From contig CACJZL010000001.1 of NCBI GenBank assembly GCA_902597865.1, positions 58,340 through 122,339 of the forward strand: a stretch of DNA of 64,000 nt. The letters run 5' to 3'. The first letter of the stretch is position 1. Each line of letters begins with the position of its first letter. The stretch comes from an uncultured Pelagibacteraceae bacterium (GTDB taxonomy: Bacteria > Pseudomonadota > Alphaproteobacteria > Pelagibacterales > Pelagibacteraceae). Under the pieces are notes generated by a model, which worked only from the letters and a program-made list of their open reading frames with translations, had not been told where the DNA came from and made no database searches. Shown here piece after piece: positions 40,307 through 50,528 of this stretch. Both the position numbers and the translations under genes were made by a program.

Positions 40307-41079
40307 TTAAAATTTAAAACATTTCTCATTGAGTAAAGTCCTGGTTTTTTAGACAAAAGCCATTTAGCAGCTGTTAGAGCTCCTTCAGAATATAAAGCCC
40401 TGTCAAATGCCTCGTGATTTAAAGTTATAATTTCTTTACCACTAGAAAATTTGACTTCGTGTTCTCCAACAGTCTCACCTTTTCTTATTGAATTAAAGTT
40501 AATTTTTTTCCCATAAGGAAATGTTTTCTTGTTGAAATATTTATTGCCAATCATTTTATAAAAATCTTTCTTCTTACCAACTGCTATACCTTTACCCAGC
40601 ATTAAGGCAGTACCTGATGGATGATCTTTTTTGTGTTTATGGTGAACTTCATAAACTTTGCTTAGGAAATTATTTCCCAATGAACTTGAAGCGATCTCAG
40701 TAAGATACATTAAAAGATTAATCCCAAGGCTCATATTTCCTGCCTTTAAAATTGGAATTTTTCTTGAGTATTTTTTTATTAATTCTTCTTCTTTTTTAGT
40801 AAATCCAGTAGTACCGATCACTACTTTTTTTTTAAGTTTTGATGCTATTTTTAAAACCTGGAAAGTACATTTTGGTATCGTGAAATCGATAATGATATTT
40901 GCTTTTTTAAAAGCATTTTCGTCATTTAATTCAGGTTTGATCCCAGAAATTTTTCTATTAATTTTTCTATTTTCAGTAAGAGTAACAAGCTTAAATTTTT
41001 TATCTAATTTTGAAGATTTGATAATTTGTTGACCCATTCGGCCAAGGCAACCAGTTACAGCTAATTTAATTTTATTCAT
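40303..41079 (-). CDS. dapB: 4-hydroxy-tetrahydrodipicolinate reductase
   Basis: KLAVTGCLGRMGQ; EVHHKHKKDHPSGTALMLG; start trimmed to 41079. Confidence 0.95.
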   Translation of the reverse strand: MNKIKLAVTGCLGRMGQQIIKSSKLDKKFKLVTLTENRKINRKISGIKPELNDENAFKKANIIIDFTIPKCTFQVLKIASKLKKKVVIGTTGFTKKEEELIKKYSRKIPILKAGNMSLGINLLMYLTEIASSSLGNNFLSKVYEVHHKHKKDHPSGTALMLGKGIAVGKKKDFYKMIGNKYFNKKTFPYGKKINFNSIRKGETVGEHEVKFSSGKEIITLNHEAFDRALYSEGALTAAKWLLSKKPGLYSMRNVLNFK

Positions 41080-41246
41080 GCAAAAATTAAATATGAAAGT
41101 ATCACAACAACTAAAACAATAATACCCCAAATAGACAAGTTTTTAAAAAGTTGTTTTTTTTCAGAATTACTTCTTAAAAAATTTGGTAATACTAAAATTA
41201 AAACCGCGATTAATGCTATAGCTGGTACTATTTGTTCAAGACCCAT
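41076..41246 (-). CDS. 56-aa membrane protein with two hydrophobic segments, unknown function
   Basis: MGLEQIVPAIALIAVLILVLPNFLRSNSEKKQLFKNLSIWGIIVLVVVILSYLIFA read from the reverse strand; stop overlaps the dapB start; fills an otherwise empty 170-bp gap. Confidence 0.65.
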   Translation of the reverse strand: MGLEQIVPAIALIAVLILVLPNFLRSNSEKKQLFKNLSIWGIIVLVVVILSYLIFA

Positions 41247-41249
41247 TAT

Positions 41250-42374
41250 TTAGTTTTTCCAAAAATTTTTAGCTTTTTCAAAGAATTTTTTAATACTAGG
41301 GTTTGACTTTTCATTCTCAATTTGTCTGAATTTTTCTAGCAACTCTTTCTGCTCTTTATTTAAAGAGATTGGTACTTCAGTATTTAGTTGAACATAAAGA
41401 TCACCATATCCACTTCCTCTTATGTATGGCATTCCTTTACCTTTAAGTCTAAGTTGTTTTCCACTTTGTGTCCCAGCTGGTATTTTTATTTTTGCTTTTC
41501 CACCATCAATAGTAGGGATTTCAATTGTTGAGCCTAAAGCTGCATCTGCGATTGATATAGGACATTCAAAATATAAGTTTTCATCAGATCTTTTAAATAG
41601 ATCGTGAGAATAAACATTTATGAATAAGTAAAGATCTCCGCTTCCTGCACCTCTAGTACCAGCTTCCCCTTTTCCAGCTAATCTTATTCTTGTACCATCA
41701 TCAACACCTTTTGGAATTGTAACAGATAATCTTTTTGATGCTTGTTTCTTTCCTTGACCACCACAACTAGTGCATGGATGAGTTATCATTTCTCCTGATC
41801 CTCCACATTGAGGACAAGTTTGTTGTACTGTAAAAAATCCTTGACTAGATCTTACTTGTCCATGTCCACCACACATCGAGCATGTACTTGGTGAATGACC
41901 TGGTTTAGAACCTGTCCCTTTACAGACTTCACATTTTTCAGAAGTTGAAAACTTAATATCTTGTTTTTTACCCGAATACGCTTCATTTAAAGAGATAGAT
42001 AAGTCATATCTTAAATCTGAGCCTCTATTGTTTGACTTTCTTGTTCTTCTCCCACCTCCAAAACCTTCTCCAAAGAAATCTTCAAAAATATCTGAAAAAT
42101 GGCTTGAGAAATCGAAGTTGCTGAATCCACCTCTTCCTCCTCCGCCATTTTCAAAAGCGGCATGTCCAAAATTATCATAGTTTTGTTTTCTCTCAGTATT
42201 TGAGAGTACATGATATGCTTCTGAAGCTTCTTTAAATTTTTCCTCAGAAGCTTTATCACCTTTGTTTTTGTCTGGGTGATATTTTACTGCAAGTTTCCTG
42301 TAAGCTGATTTGATTTGTTCAGGTGAGGCTGATTTATTAATACCTAAGACATCATAATAATCTCTTTTTGCCAT
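41250..42374 (-). CDS. dnaJ: Chaperone DnaJ
   Basis: J domain HPDKNKGDK; four CxxCxGxG repeats. Confidence 0.98.
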   Translation of the reverse strand: MAKRDYYDVLGINKSASPEQIKSAYRKLAVKYHPDKNKGDKASEEKFKEASEAYHVLSNTERKQNYDNFGHAAFENGGGGRGGFSNFDFSSHFSDIFEDFFGEGFGGGRRTRKSNNRGSDLRYDLSISLNEAYSGKKQDIKFSTSEKCEVCKGTGSKPGHSPSTCSMCGGHGQVRSSQGFFTVQQTCPQCGGSGEMITHPCTSCGGQGKKQASKRLSVTIPKGVDDGTRIRLAGKGEAGTRGAGSGDLYLFINVYSHDLFKRSDENLYFECPISIADAALGSTIEIPTIDGGKAKIKIPAGTQSGKQLRLKGKGMPYIRGSGYGDLYVQLNTEVPISLNKEQKELLEKFRQIENEKSNPSIKKFFEKAKNFWKN

Positions 42375-42400
42375 AATAAATAAGACAAATAGTTGCTATC

Positions 42401-44323
42401 TTAGGCGCTTTTCTCTTTATTCTCGTCTTTTACTTCTTCAAAGTCTGCATCAACAACGTTGTCGTCTTTTTTTCCTTCTTGTTTTTGGTCTTTAGCATTT
42501 TCAGATGGTTTTGCACTTTGTTGAGATTTGTAAATAGCTTCACCAAGTTTCATAGAAGCCTGTACTAAATCCTGAGTTTTCTTTTTAATAGCTTCAACAT
42601 CAGTTCCTTTTAAAGCATTTCTTAAATCTGCAGCTGCAGTTTCAATAGCTTTTTTATCAGCTTCAGAAACCTTAGAACCATGTTCTTTTAAATTTTTTTC
42701 TGTTGAGTGCACAAGAGTGTCTGCTTGATTTCTTGCATCAACAGCCTCTCTTTTTTTCTTATCTTCCTCTTTATTTGCTTCAGCATCTTTAACCATTTTG
42801 CTAATCTCTTCATCGCTTAAGCCTCCAGAAGCCTGTATTTGAATTTTTTGTTCTTTACCAGTTCCTTTATCTTTTGCTGAAACATTTACTATACCGTTAG
42901 CGTCTATATCAAAAGTTACCTCAATTTGAGGAACTCCTCTTGGTGCTGGAGCAATTCCAACTAACTCAAAGTTTCCTAAAATTTTATTATCAGAAGCCAT
43001 TTCTCTTTCACCTTGGAGAACTCTTATTGATACAGCTGGTTGATTGTCTTCAGCTGTAGAAAATACTTGGCTTTTCTTTGTAGGAATAGTTGTATTCTTG
43101 TCAATCAGTTTAGTTGAGACACCACCTAAAGTTTCGATACCTAAAGAAAGAGGTGTTACATCTAATAATAATACATCTTTTACATCACCTTGAAGTACAC
43201 CTGCTTGAATTGCAGCACCCATAGCAACTACTTCATCAGGATTGACAGATTTATTCGGTTCTTTGCCAAAGAAATTTTTAACTTCTTCAATTATTTTTGG
43301 CATTCTTGTCATACCTCCAACAAGAACTATTTCGTCGATTTCGCCTGCTGATAAACCAGCATCTTTTAGAGCAGTTTGACATGGTGGCATTGTTCTTTTA
43401 ATTAAATCTTCAACTAAAGCCTCAAGCTTAGCTCTTGTCATTTTTAAGTTTATGTGTTTTGGACCAGTTTTGTCAGCTGTAATAAAAGGAAGATTTATTT
43501 CAGTTTGTGCTGCAGAAGACAATTCTATTTTAGCTTTTTCTGCTGCCTCTTTTAATCTTTGTAATGCAAGTTTGTCAGATTTTAAATCAATTCCATTATC
43601 TTTTTTAAATTCAGAAAGCAAATAATCTACAATAGTGTTATCAAAATCTTCTCCCCCTAAAAACGTATCACCATTTGTTGATTTAACTTCAAATACTCCA
43701 TCACCTAATTCTAAAATCGATACATCAAATGTTCCGCCACCAAGGTCATAAACAGCAATTTTTTTGTTTGCTTTTTTGTCTAGACCATATGCTAACGATG
43801 CAGCAGTTGGTTCATTAATAATTCTTAAAACTTCTAAACCTGCAATCTTTCCAGCATCTTTAGTGGCTTGTCTTTGAGCATCATTAAAATACGCTGGAAC
43901 AGTAATTACTGCTTTAGTAACTTCTTGACCTAAATATTTTTCAGCAGTTTCTTTCATTTTTTGTAAAACGAACGCTGATATTTGAGATGGTGAATATTTT
44001 TTTCCTTTAGCTTCTATCCAAGCGTCACCTTTTTCTGAGTTAATTATTTTAAAAGGAGATGTTTCAATATCTTTTTTAACTGATGGGTCAGAAAAGTTTC
44101 TTCCAATTAATCTTTTAACAGCAAAAATTGTGTTTTCAGGGTTTGTAACAGCCTGTCTTTTTGCTGGCTGTCCAATAAGTTTCTCATCATTCTCAGTAAA
44201 AGCTACTACCGAAGGAGTAGTTCTTGCTCCTTCTGCATTTTCTAATACTTTTGCTTGTGTACCTTCCATTATAGACACACATGAATTCGTAGTTCCTAAA
44301 TCTATTCCTATTACTTTGCTCAT
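42401..44323 (-). CDS. dnaK: Chaperone DnaK
   Basis: [21 protein letters not shown]; full length. Confidence 0.99.
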   Translation of the reverse strand: MSKVIGIDLGTTNSCVSIMEGTQAKVLENAEGARTTPSVVAFTENDEKLIGQPAKRQAVTNPENTIFAVKRLIGRNFSDPSVKKDIETSPFKIINSEKGDAWIEAKGKKYSPSQISAFVLQKMKETAEKYLGQEVTKAVITVPAYFNDAQRQATKDAGKIAGLEVLRIINEPTAASLAYGLDKKANKKIAVYDLGGGTFDVSILELGDGVFEVKSTNGDTFLGGEDFDNTIVDYLLSEFKKDNGIDLKSDKLALQRLKEAAEKAKIELSSAAQTEINLPFITADKTGPKHINLKMTRAKLEALVEDLIKRTMPPCQTALKDAGLSAGEIDEIVLVGGMTRMPKIIEEVKNFFGKEPNKSVNPDEVVAMGAAIQAGVLQGDVKDVLLLDVTPLSLGIETLGGVSTKLIDKNTTIPTKKSQVFSTAEDNQPAVSIRVLQGEREMASDNKILGNFELVGIAPAPRGVPQIEVTFDIDANGIVNVSAKDKGTGKEQKIQIQASGGLSDEEISKMVKDAEANKEEDKKKREAVDARNQADTLVHSTEKNLKEHGSKVSEADKKAIETAAADLRNALKGTDVEAIKKKTQDLVQASMKLGEAIYKSQQSAKPSENAKDQKQEGKKDDNVVDADFEEVKDENKEKSA

Positions 44324-44341
44324 AATTTTTTATATTTGAAA

Positions 44342-44372
44342 CTCATATATGTGCTTTTTCAAAATCTACAAG
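44342..44372 (-). promoter_or_regulatory. Putative sigma-32 heat-shock promoter of dnaK
   Basis: Reverse strand CTTGTA - 16/17 nt - CATATATGAG, 19 nt upstream of the dnaK ATG; fits alphaproteobacterial CTTG..CYTATVTNNG. Confidence 0.5.
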
Positions 44373-44382
44373 TTCCTATATC

Positions 44383-44961
44383 TTATTTTTTTGGCTCTTT
44401 TTCCTCCGTTTTCTGTGGTTTTTTCGATACCCCAACTAATGATGGTCTTAAAAGTCTATCTTTTAACATAAATCCTTTTTGTATTTCCTGCACAATTGTT
44501 CCAGGCTCTTTACTGTCATCTTCAATCTCCATCATTGCTTGATGTTTATTTGGGTCAAGCTTCTCATTTATAGAAACTACAGGCACAATATTATTCTTCT
44601 TAAAAATTGTTAGTGTGTCATTTAAAATAATTTCTATGTGGTCCATAATTTTCTTCTTTGAATTTTCATCTAAGTTTTGGTCATTATTTATCGATTGTTT
44701 TGACCTTTCAAGATTGTCTAAAAGGTTTAACGCATCTCTCGCAAAAACCATGCCACCATAATCAAATGCTTCATCTTTTTCTTTTTCAAATCTTCTACGT
44801 TGATTTTCTAATTCAGCGAATGATCTTGTTAGTTTATCTTCTAATTCAACTATTTTTTCCTCAGGGGTTATTTCTTTTTTATCTTCAGACTTATCATCTT
44901 TAGACTTATCTTTATTTAAGTCTTCTTTGTTTTTCTCAACAGTGTTTTTTTCTTCTGGCAT
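44383..44961 (-). CDS. grpE: Nucleotide exchange factor GrpE
   Basis: LTRSFAELENQRRRFEKEKDEAFDYG; DPNKHQAMMEIED. Confidence 0.95.
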   Translation of the reverse strand: MPEEKNTVEKNKEDLNKDKSKDDKSEDKKEITPEEKIVELEDKLTRSFAELENQRRRFEKEKDEAFDYGGMVFARDALNLLDNLERSKQSINNDQNLDENSKKKIMDHIEIILNDTLTIFKKNNIVPVVSINEKLDPNKHQAMMEIEDDSKEPGTIVQEIQKGFMLKDRLLRPSLVGVSKKPQKTEEKEPKK

Positions 44962-44997
44962 TAAGGGTTATATGGTAAGAAATTTGACATTTACTAG

Positions 44998-45600
44998 ATG
45001 AAAAATAAAAAAATTTCTAAAATATTAATAGGTACTAATAATCGAGGAAAATTAAGAGAAATAACTAATTTATTACCTAAAAAGGTAAAAGTTTTCTCAA
45101 CTAAAGATTTTAATCTCAAAAGCCCAAAAGAAACTGGCAAAACCTTTAAATCTAACGCGCTAATTAAAGCAAAATATTTTTCAAAAAAAACAAATCTAAT
45201 ATGTTTATCAGACGACTCAGGTTTAGAGATTGATGTTCTCAAAAAAAAGCCAGGAATTTATTCAGCTCGATGGGGAGGTAAAAATAACGACTTCAATAAA
45301 GCAATGCAAAGGGTCTACAAAGAATTGGATAAAAAGGATAAAGAATGGAGAACAAAAAAAGTTTCAGCACGATTTATTTGTGCTCTAGTTATCTATTGGC
45401 CAAACAGAAAAAAAATTTATTCCTTAGGTAAAGTAAGTGGAAAAATATCTAAAACCAAAAAAGGAAAAAATGGATTTGGATATGATCCAATTTTTATTCC
45501 AAATGGTCATAAAAGGACTTTTGCTGAAATGAGCAAAAGTTATAAATATAAAATTGACCATAGAGCAAAAGCCTTTAAAAAAATTAGAAAATTTTTTTAA
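44998..45600 (+). CDS. rdgB: RdgB/HAM1 family non-canonical purine NTP pyrophosphatase
   Basis: ILIGTNNRGKLREI; CLSDDSGLEIDVLKKKPGIYSARWGG; GFGYDPIFIPNGHKRTFAEM. Confidence 0.95.
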   Translation: MKNKKISKILIGTNNRGKLREITNLLPKKVKVFSTKDFNLKSPKETGKTFKSNALIKAKYFSKKTNLICLSDDSGLEIDVLKKKPGIYSARWGGKNNDFNKAMQRVYKELDKKDKEWRTKKVSARFICALVIYWPNRKKIYSLGKVSGKISKTKKGKNGFGYDPIFIPNGHKRTFAEMSKSYKYKIDHRAKAFKKIRKFF

Positions 45601-46735
45601 ATTTATTGTTCTCCACTTTGTAAAAATTTAAAACGTGTTTTATACGTTTATCCTCTATTTCAAACAAACCAATCTTGCCCTTAAAGGTATTTTTCTGATC
45701 AAATATTTTACTATTAAATTGGAAGTTATTTACTTTAGAAAGATAAAAAATTAATCCAACCATATCGAAACCCAATAAAGAGATTTGATTTGGCTCAGAT
45801 GAATATTTCTTAAAATATTCCTGTTTGAATTCATCAAAATTTTTTTTATTTACTGAAGGAAAATAAAGATTCTGAGAACTATCTTCATTAAGTAAAGACT
45901 CATCAAACCATTGGTTTAATGTAATGAAATATGTTTTTTTTGGGGTAACATCCGTATAAATTAAAGATGTCGTTATACTTTTAAGTGTTTCATCGAAGGC
46001 AGAAATTATCACAGAGTCAAAATCTACTTTTCCAAGAGTGTCCTTTTTTTCTAAATTTTCTATTATTTTTTCCTTATTAAACTCATCTGACTCTTCCACT
46101 CTTTTAATTTCGTCAGCTAAATTTTGCTTTCTTCTATCGTATTTGGTAATTTTTTCTATTCTCTTTGTTAATAAAGTCGGATCAGATTCGTAAAAATATT
46201 TTTTTTTTAATTTTAAATTAGTTGAAGATAGACCCTTTTCAATTTCGTCTCTGAAACGATCCACGGGAATTAAACAAATTGTTTTATCTAGTCCTTCTAT
46301 TTTTTGAAATTTTTCAATCGCTTCAAGTTGCGACAACGCATTTACACCAACAGAAATAATATTGTTACCCTTTTTTTCAAGTTTATTTGTAAAGGATAAG
46401 AAAATCGCATCATTAAGTTTTGATAAGTTTTTAATATTTTTTTCGAAAATTGGACCTATAAAAATTCTTACACCATTATCGTAAAGTTCTTTAGCAGCTA
46501 AATAGTTTTGTTCAGGATTATCAAAATTATTTTTTGGTAGAATCTCTAGTTTAGAACTGTCAATCTTATTCACTGCCATACTTACAGATCTTAAAACAGA
46601 GGTCCCGATATTCTTATTCTCACCACTCAAAGGTAATAATAATCCTATCTTTATTTTTTCTGAAGCTGATGTCGAAATAGAGCTTATTATTAGAAAAGTT
46701 AAGATAGATATTAAAAAGTTAATTTTATTTTTCAT
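45584..46735 (-). CDS. Penicillin-binding protein activator (LpoA-like)/periplasmic ligand-binding protein
   Basis: Signal peptide; KIKIGLLLPLSGENKNIGTSVLRSVSMAV; upstream of divergent rsmI. Confidence 0.78.
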   Translation of the reverse strand: MKNKINFLISILTFLIISSISTSASEKIKIGLLLPLSGENKNIGTSVLRSVSMAVNKIDSSKLEILPKNNFDNPEQNYLAAKELYDNGVRIFIGPIFEKNIKNLSKLNDAIFLSFTNKLEKKGNNIISVGVNALSQLEAIEKFQKIEGLDKTICLIPVDRFRDEIEKGLSSTNLKLKKKYFYESDPTLLTKRIEKITKYDRRKQNLADEIKRVEESDEFNKEKIIENLEKKDTLGKVDFDSVIISAFDETLKSITTSLIYTDVTPKKTYFITLNQWFDESLLNEDSSQNLYFPSVNKKNFDEFKQEYFKKYSSEPNQISLLGFDMVGLIFYLSKVNNFQFNSKIFDQKNTFKGKIGLFEIEDKRIKHVLNFYKVENNKFKKIF

Positions 46736-46767
46736 TTCATTACTAAATATTATATTCTTTTAAGACA

Positions 46768-47616
46768 ATGAAGTCTAAAACTCAAAAACTTACAAAGGGA
46801 CTTTACATAGTTTCTACCCCTATAGGAAATTTAAAAGATATTACTTTTAGAGCAATAGATATACTTAAGAAATCAGATATAATTTTATGTGAAGATACAA
46901 GAAATTCAAAAAAACTACTTACTCATTATGAGATTAAGTCAAATTTGGTATCATATCATAAATTTAACGAGAGAAAAATTTCTAAAGAGATTGTTTCTGA
47001 AATTCAAAAATATAACATCATATCTCTTATTTCAGATGCTGGCACACCAGTTATTTCAGATCCGGGCAAAATACTTATTAAAGAATGTGTTTCAAAAAAT
47101 ATACCAATTATTCCTATCCCTGGAGTTTCCTCAGTTACTGCAACAGCGTCTATAAGTGGTTTTTCAGAAAGATTTATTTTTTTTGGTTTTTTGTCTGAAA
47201 AACTATCAGCATTAAAAAAAGAGCTTCAGATGTTAAGTAAAATTAATTGTTCGATAATTTTATTTTCATCTCCAAGAAAATTTCTTAAAAATTTAGAAAA
47301 ATTTCAAGAATATTTTAGTGATAGAGAGCTAGTAATTTGTAGAGAAATTACAAAATTACATGAAGAGTTTATTAGATTAAAAGTCAGCGATTTGAAAAAA
47401 ATTAATTTAAATATTAAAGGTGAATTAACAGCTATTTTTTCTGAAAAGAAAAATTCAATTAACAATTTTAACTATCTAACCGAATCTGATATGAAATTGA
47501 TTAACAAGATGTTATCAAAAAAAACAATTAAAGACATTGTAAATTATTTTAAAGATAGAAACATTCCAAAACGTACAATTTATAATTATTGTCTTGAAAA
47601 AAAAAATGAAGATTAG
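46768..47616 (+). CDS. rsmI: 16S rRNA (cytidine1402-2'-O)-methyltransferase
   Basis: LYIVSTPIGNLKDITFRAIDILK; CEDTRNSKKLL; SDAGTPVISDPG. Confidence 0.97.
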   Translation: MKSKTQKLTKGLYIVSTPIGNLKDITFRAIDILKKSDIILCEDTRNSKKLLTHYEIKSNLVSYHKFNERKISKEIVSEIQKYNIISLISDAGTPVISDPGKILIKECVSKNIPIIPIPGVSSVTATASISGFSERFIFFGFLSEKLSALKKELQMLSKINCSIILFSSPRKFLKNLEKFQEYFSDRELVICREITKLHEEFIRLKVSDLKKINLNIKGELTAIFSEKKNSINNFNYLTESDMKLINKMLSKKTIKDIVNYFKDRNIPKRTIYNYCLEKKNED

Positions 47617-48193
47617 GTATTTATTTTTATTAATAATATTTCTAAACTCTTGTGTAGGAACAGGAACAAGCGGATTATTTGGAACTGGTGTATCGGTCGC
47701 AGTTGATCCAAGATCAATTGGAACACAGATAGATGATACTTTAATGCAAAAAAATTTATCAACCAGACTTACTTTAGAAGACAAAAGTTATTTTATAGCA
47801 GTAAAATCAAAAGTTCTTGACGGAAGAATATTCATAACAGGTAAAGTCGACAATCCAGAGGATAAACTAAAAATTACTAAAATAGCTTGGGAAACCGAGG
47901 GAGTAAGATCAGTAAGAAATGATATTAAGATTAAAGAAGAATTTAATTTTAAACAGTCGGCCAAGGATCTTTTAATTACCTCTCAATTAAGAACAGCCCT
48001 GATGCTTAATAATGAAATCAAATCAAGAAACTATCAAATAGATACATATAAAAAACGAATATATATTTATGGTATTGCTGAAACAAAAGATGAACTTAAA
48101 TTGGTAGTTGATGAAGCAAAGTCAATTTTAGACGTTGAAAAAGTGATAGCAAGTATCATTTTAATGGAAGACTTAAGAATTCAAAAGAATTAA
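47606..48193 (+). CDS. BON-domain lipoprotein
   Basis: Lipobox IFLNSCVGTGTSG; two BON-like repeats (VLDGRIFITGKVDN..; RIYIYGIAETKDEL). Confidence 0.87.
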   Translation: MKIRYLFLLIIFLNSCVGTGTSGLFGTGVSVAVDPRSIGTQIDDTLMQKNLSTRLTLEDKSYFIAVKSKVLDGRIFITGKVDNPEDKLKITKIAWETEGVRSVRNDIKIKEEFNFKQSAKDLLITSQLRTALMLNNEIKSRNYQIDTYKKRIYIYGIAETKDELKLVVDEAKSILDVEKVIASIILMEDLRIQKN

Positions 48194-50478
48194 TTTTTTT
48201 TATTATAGTCAATTACACCAGCGGAATATGCGGCAACAGATGCTAAGTTTAAAATTTCTGAAGTTGAACTTCTAAGTGGAGCTATCTCTATTGCTTGTCC
48301 TAATCCTATAAGAAGTGGGCCAATTACTTTCGCTCTACTCATTGATTTCATTGTTTTAAATGATATCGCTGCACTGTGCTGGCTTGGCATTATCAAAACA
48401 TTTGCATTACCCACGATTTCTGAAAATGGATATAATTCTTTATAAGTTTCTTCTAAAGCGACATCGGGTTGCATTTCGCCATCAAATTTAAAATCAACTT
48501 TTCTCTCTTTTAAAATTTGCACCGCATCACTTATTCGTTTTGTTCTATCTGTTACAGGCTGACCAAAAGTTGAATGGGATAAAAAGGCGACCTTCGGATC
48601 AAAACCAAATAGTCTCACTACCCTTGCTGTTGAAATTGCCATTTCTGCCAATTGATTTGCATCTGGATACTCAATTACGGAGGTATCACAGACAAATATT
48701 GTTTTACCTCTGTTAATTATCATGTTTAGACCAAACATTATTTCGCCTGGCCTTGGATCTACAACTTTTGTAATTTTCTCTAATGATGAAGAATAACGTC
48801 TGGTATTTCCAGTTACCATTGCATCTGCGTCTCCACAAGAAACCATACAAGCCCCCCATATAACTCTGTCATTTCTGATTAATTTGTCACAATCTCTTTC
48901 TAATAAACCCTCTTTTCTTTGAAGTTTTTCAAATAAAAATTTTACATATCTCTCTCTTAATTCTTTATCGGTTGAGTTGATTATTTTAATATCAAGCTTT
49001 TCTTCATAACCAATTTCATATAATTTTTTTTTTACTATATCTTCTTTAGCAATTAAGATTGGCTCACCAAGTCCATTATTTTTAAATGCTATTGCTGCTT
49101 TCAAATTATTTTCATCTTCTCCATCTGCGAACACCACTCTTTTTTGATTTTTTTTAATTTGGGAGTTTATTCCCTGAATTACCGCCACTGACGGATCTAA
49201 TCTGTTTTTGAGTTGTTCAGCATAAATATCGAAATCTTCAATATTTTTTCTTGCAACACCTGTTTTGATTGCCGCTTTTGCAACTGCAACCGGAATTACA
49301 CTTATTAATCTAGGATCGAAAGTTGAAGGAATTATATAATCCCTCCCGTAATGAGGCCTGTCCCCACCCATTGCAGCCACCACTTCATCTGGCACTCTTT
49401 CTCTTGCCAATGTAGCAATAGCTTTTACAGCAGCGACTTTCATTTCTTCATTTATTGTTTTAGCTCTTACATCTAGAGCTCCTCTAAAGATATAAGGAAA
49501 ACCAATTAAATTATTTACTTGATTTGGATAGTCTGATCTTCCTGTAGCTATGATGGCATCATCTCTCACATCTTCAACGTCCTCAGGAATGATTTCAGGA
49601 TCTGGGTTTGCACAAGCAAATACGATTGGATTCTTAGACATTTTTTTAACCATCTCTTTTTTTAAGACCCCAGCTTGAGAAAGACCTAAGAACACATCTG
49701 CCTCATTAATTGCATCATTTAAAGTTCTATTTTTTGTTTTGATAGCAAATTTCTTTTTCCATTCATTTAAATCATCTCTTTCAGAATGAATAACCCCCTT
49801 TGAATCGAGCATTGTGATATTTTCATCTTTTACACCTGTGTTTATGAAAAGATTTGCACAAGCCATTGCAGATGCACCTGCACCATTAATAACCACTTTT
49901 ACATCCTTAATATTTTTTTTTGCAATATCACAAGCATTAATAAGTGCCGCACTTGTGATTATAGCTGTACCATGTTGATCGTCATGAAATACAGGAATAT
50001 CTAATAATTTTTTTAATTCGTTCTCTATTATAAAACACTCAGGTGCTTTAATGTCTTCAAGATTAATTCCACCAAAGCTTTTTGAAATATTTTTTACAGA
50101 ATTAATAATTTCTTTTGTATCTGAAGAATCTATTTCAATGTCAATGGAATCTATGTCTGCAAATCTTTTAAATAAAACAGCCTTTCCTTCCATAACTGGT
50201 TTCGAAGCAATTGCACCTAAATTTCCAAGACCTAAAATTGCTGAGCCATTACTTATTACAGCTACTAGATTACCTTTAGTAGTATAGTCATATGCAAGGT
50301 CAGGATTTTTTGAAATCGCTTTTACTGGAGCAGCAACTCCAGGTGAATATGCTAAAGCCAAGTCTCTTTTTGAAGTCATCGGTTTAGAGGAAATAATCTC
50401 AATCTTGCCAGATTTATTAGTATTATGAAAATCTAATGCTTCTTTATCTGAGTAATGTTCAATTTTATTTTTTTTCAT
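48190..50478 (-). CDS. maeB: NADP-dependent malic enzyme with C-terminal phosphotransacetylase-like domain
   Basis: ALAYSPGVAAPVKAI; FHDDQHGTAIITSAALINA; 762 aa. Confidence 0.96.
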   Translation of the reverse strand: MKKNKIEHYSDKEALDFHNTNKSGKIEIISSKPMTSKRDLALAYSPGVAAPVKAISKNPDLAYDYTTKGNLVAVISNGSAILGLGNLGAIASKPVMEGKAVLFKRFADIDSIDIEIDSSDTKEIINSVKNISKSFGGINLEDIKAPECFIIENELKKLLDIPVFHDDQHGTAIITSAALINACDIAKKNIKDVKVVINGAGASAMACANLFINTGVKDENITMLDSKGVIHSERDDLNEWKKKFAIKTKNRTLNDAINEADVFLGLSQAGVLKKEMVKKMSKNPIVFACANPDPEIIPEDVEDVRDDAIIATGRSDYPNQVNNLIGFPYIFRGALDVRAKTINEEMKVAAVKAIATLARERVPDEVVAAMGGDRPHYGRDYIIPSTFDPRLISVIPVAVAKAAIKTGVARKNIEDFDIYAEQLKNRLDPSVAVIQGINSQIKKNQKRVVFADGEDENNLKAAIAFKNNGLGEPILIAKEDIVKKKLYEIGYEEKLDIKIINSTDKELRERYVKFLFEKLQRKEGLLERDCDKLIRNDRVIWGACMVSCGDADAMVTGNTRRYSSSLEKITKVVDPRPGEIMFGLNMIINRGKTIFVCDTSVIEYPDANQLAEMAISTARVVRLFGFDPKVAFLSHSTFGQPVTDRTKRISDAVQILKERKVDFKFDGEMQPDVALEETYKELYPFSEIVGNANVLIMPSQHSAAISFKTMKSMSRAKVIGPLLIGLGQAIEIAPLRSSTSEILNLASVAAYSAGVIDYNKKN

Positions 50479-50528
50479 TTTGATTATTTATGTATACAAA
50501 TGAGCCAATAATAAGACTAATATGATTT

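Noticed and set aside
46889-47155. 88-aa ORF within rsmI
   Set aside because: Alternative frame of rsmI, which is full length with strong motifs.
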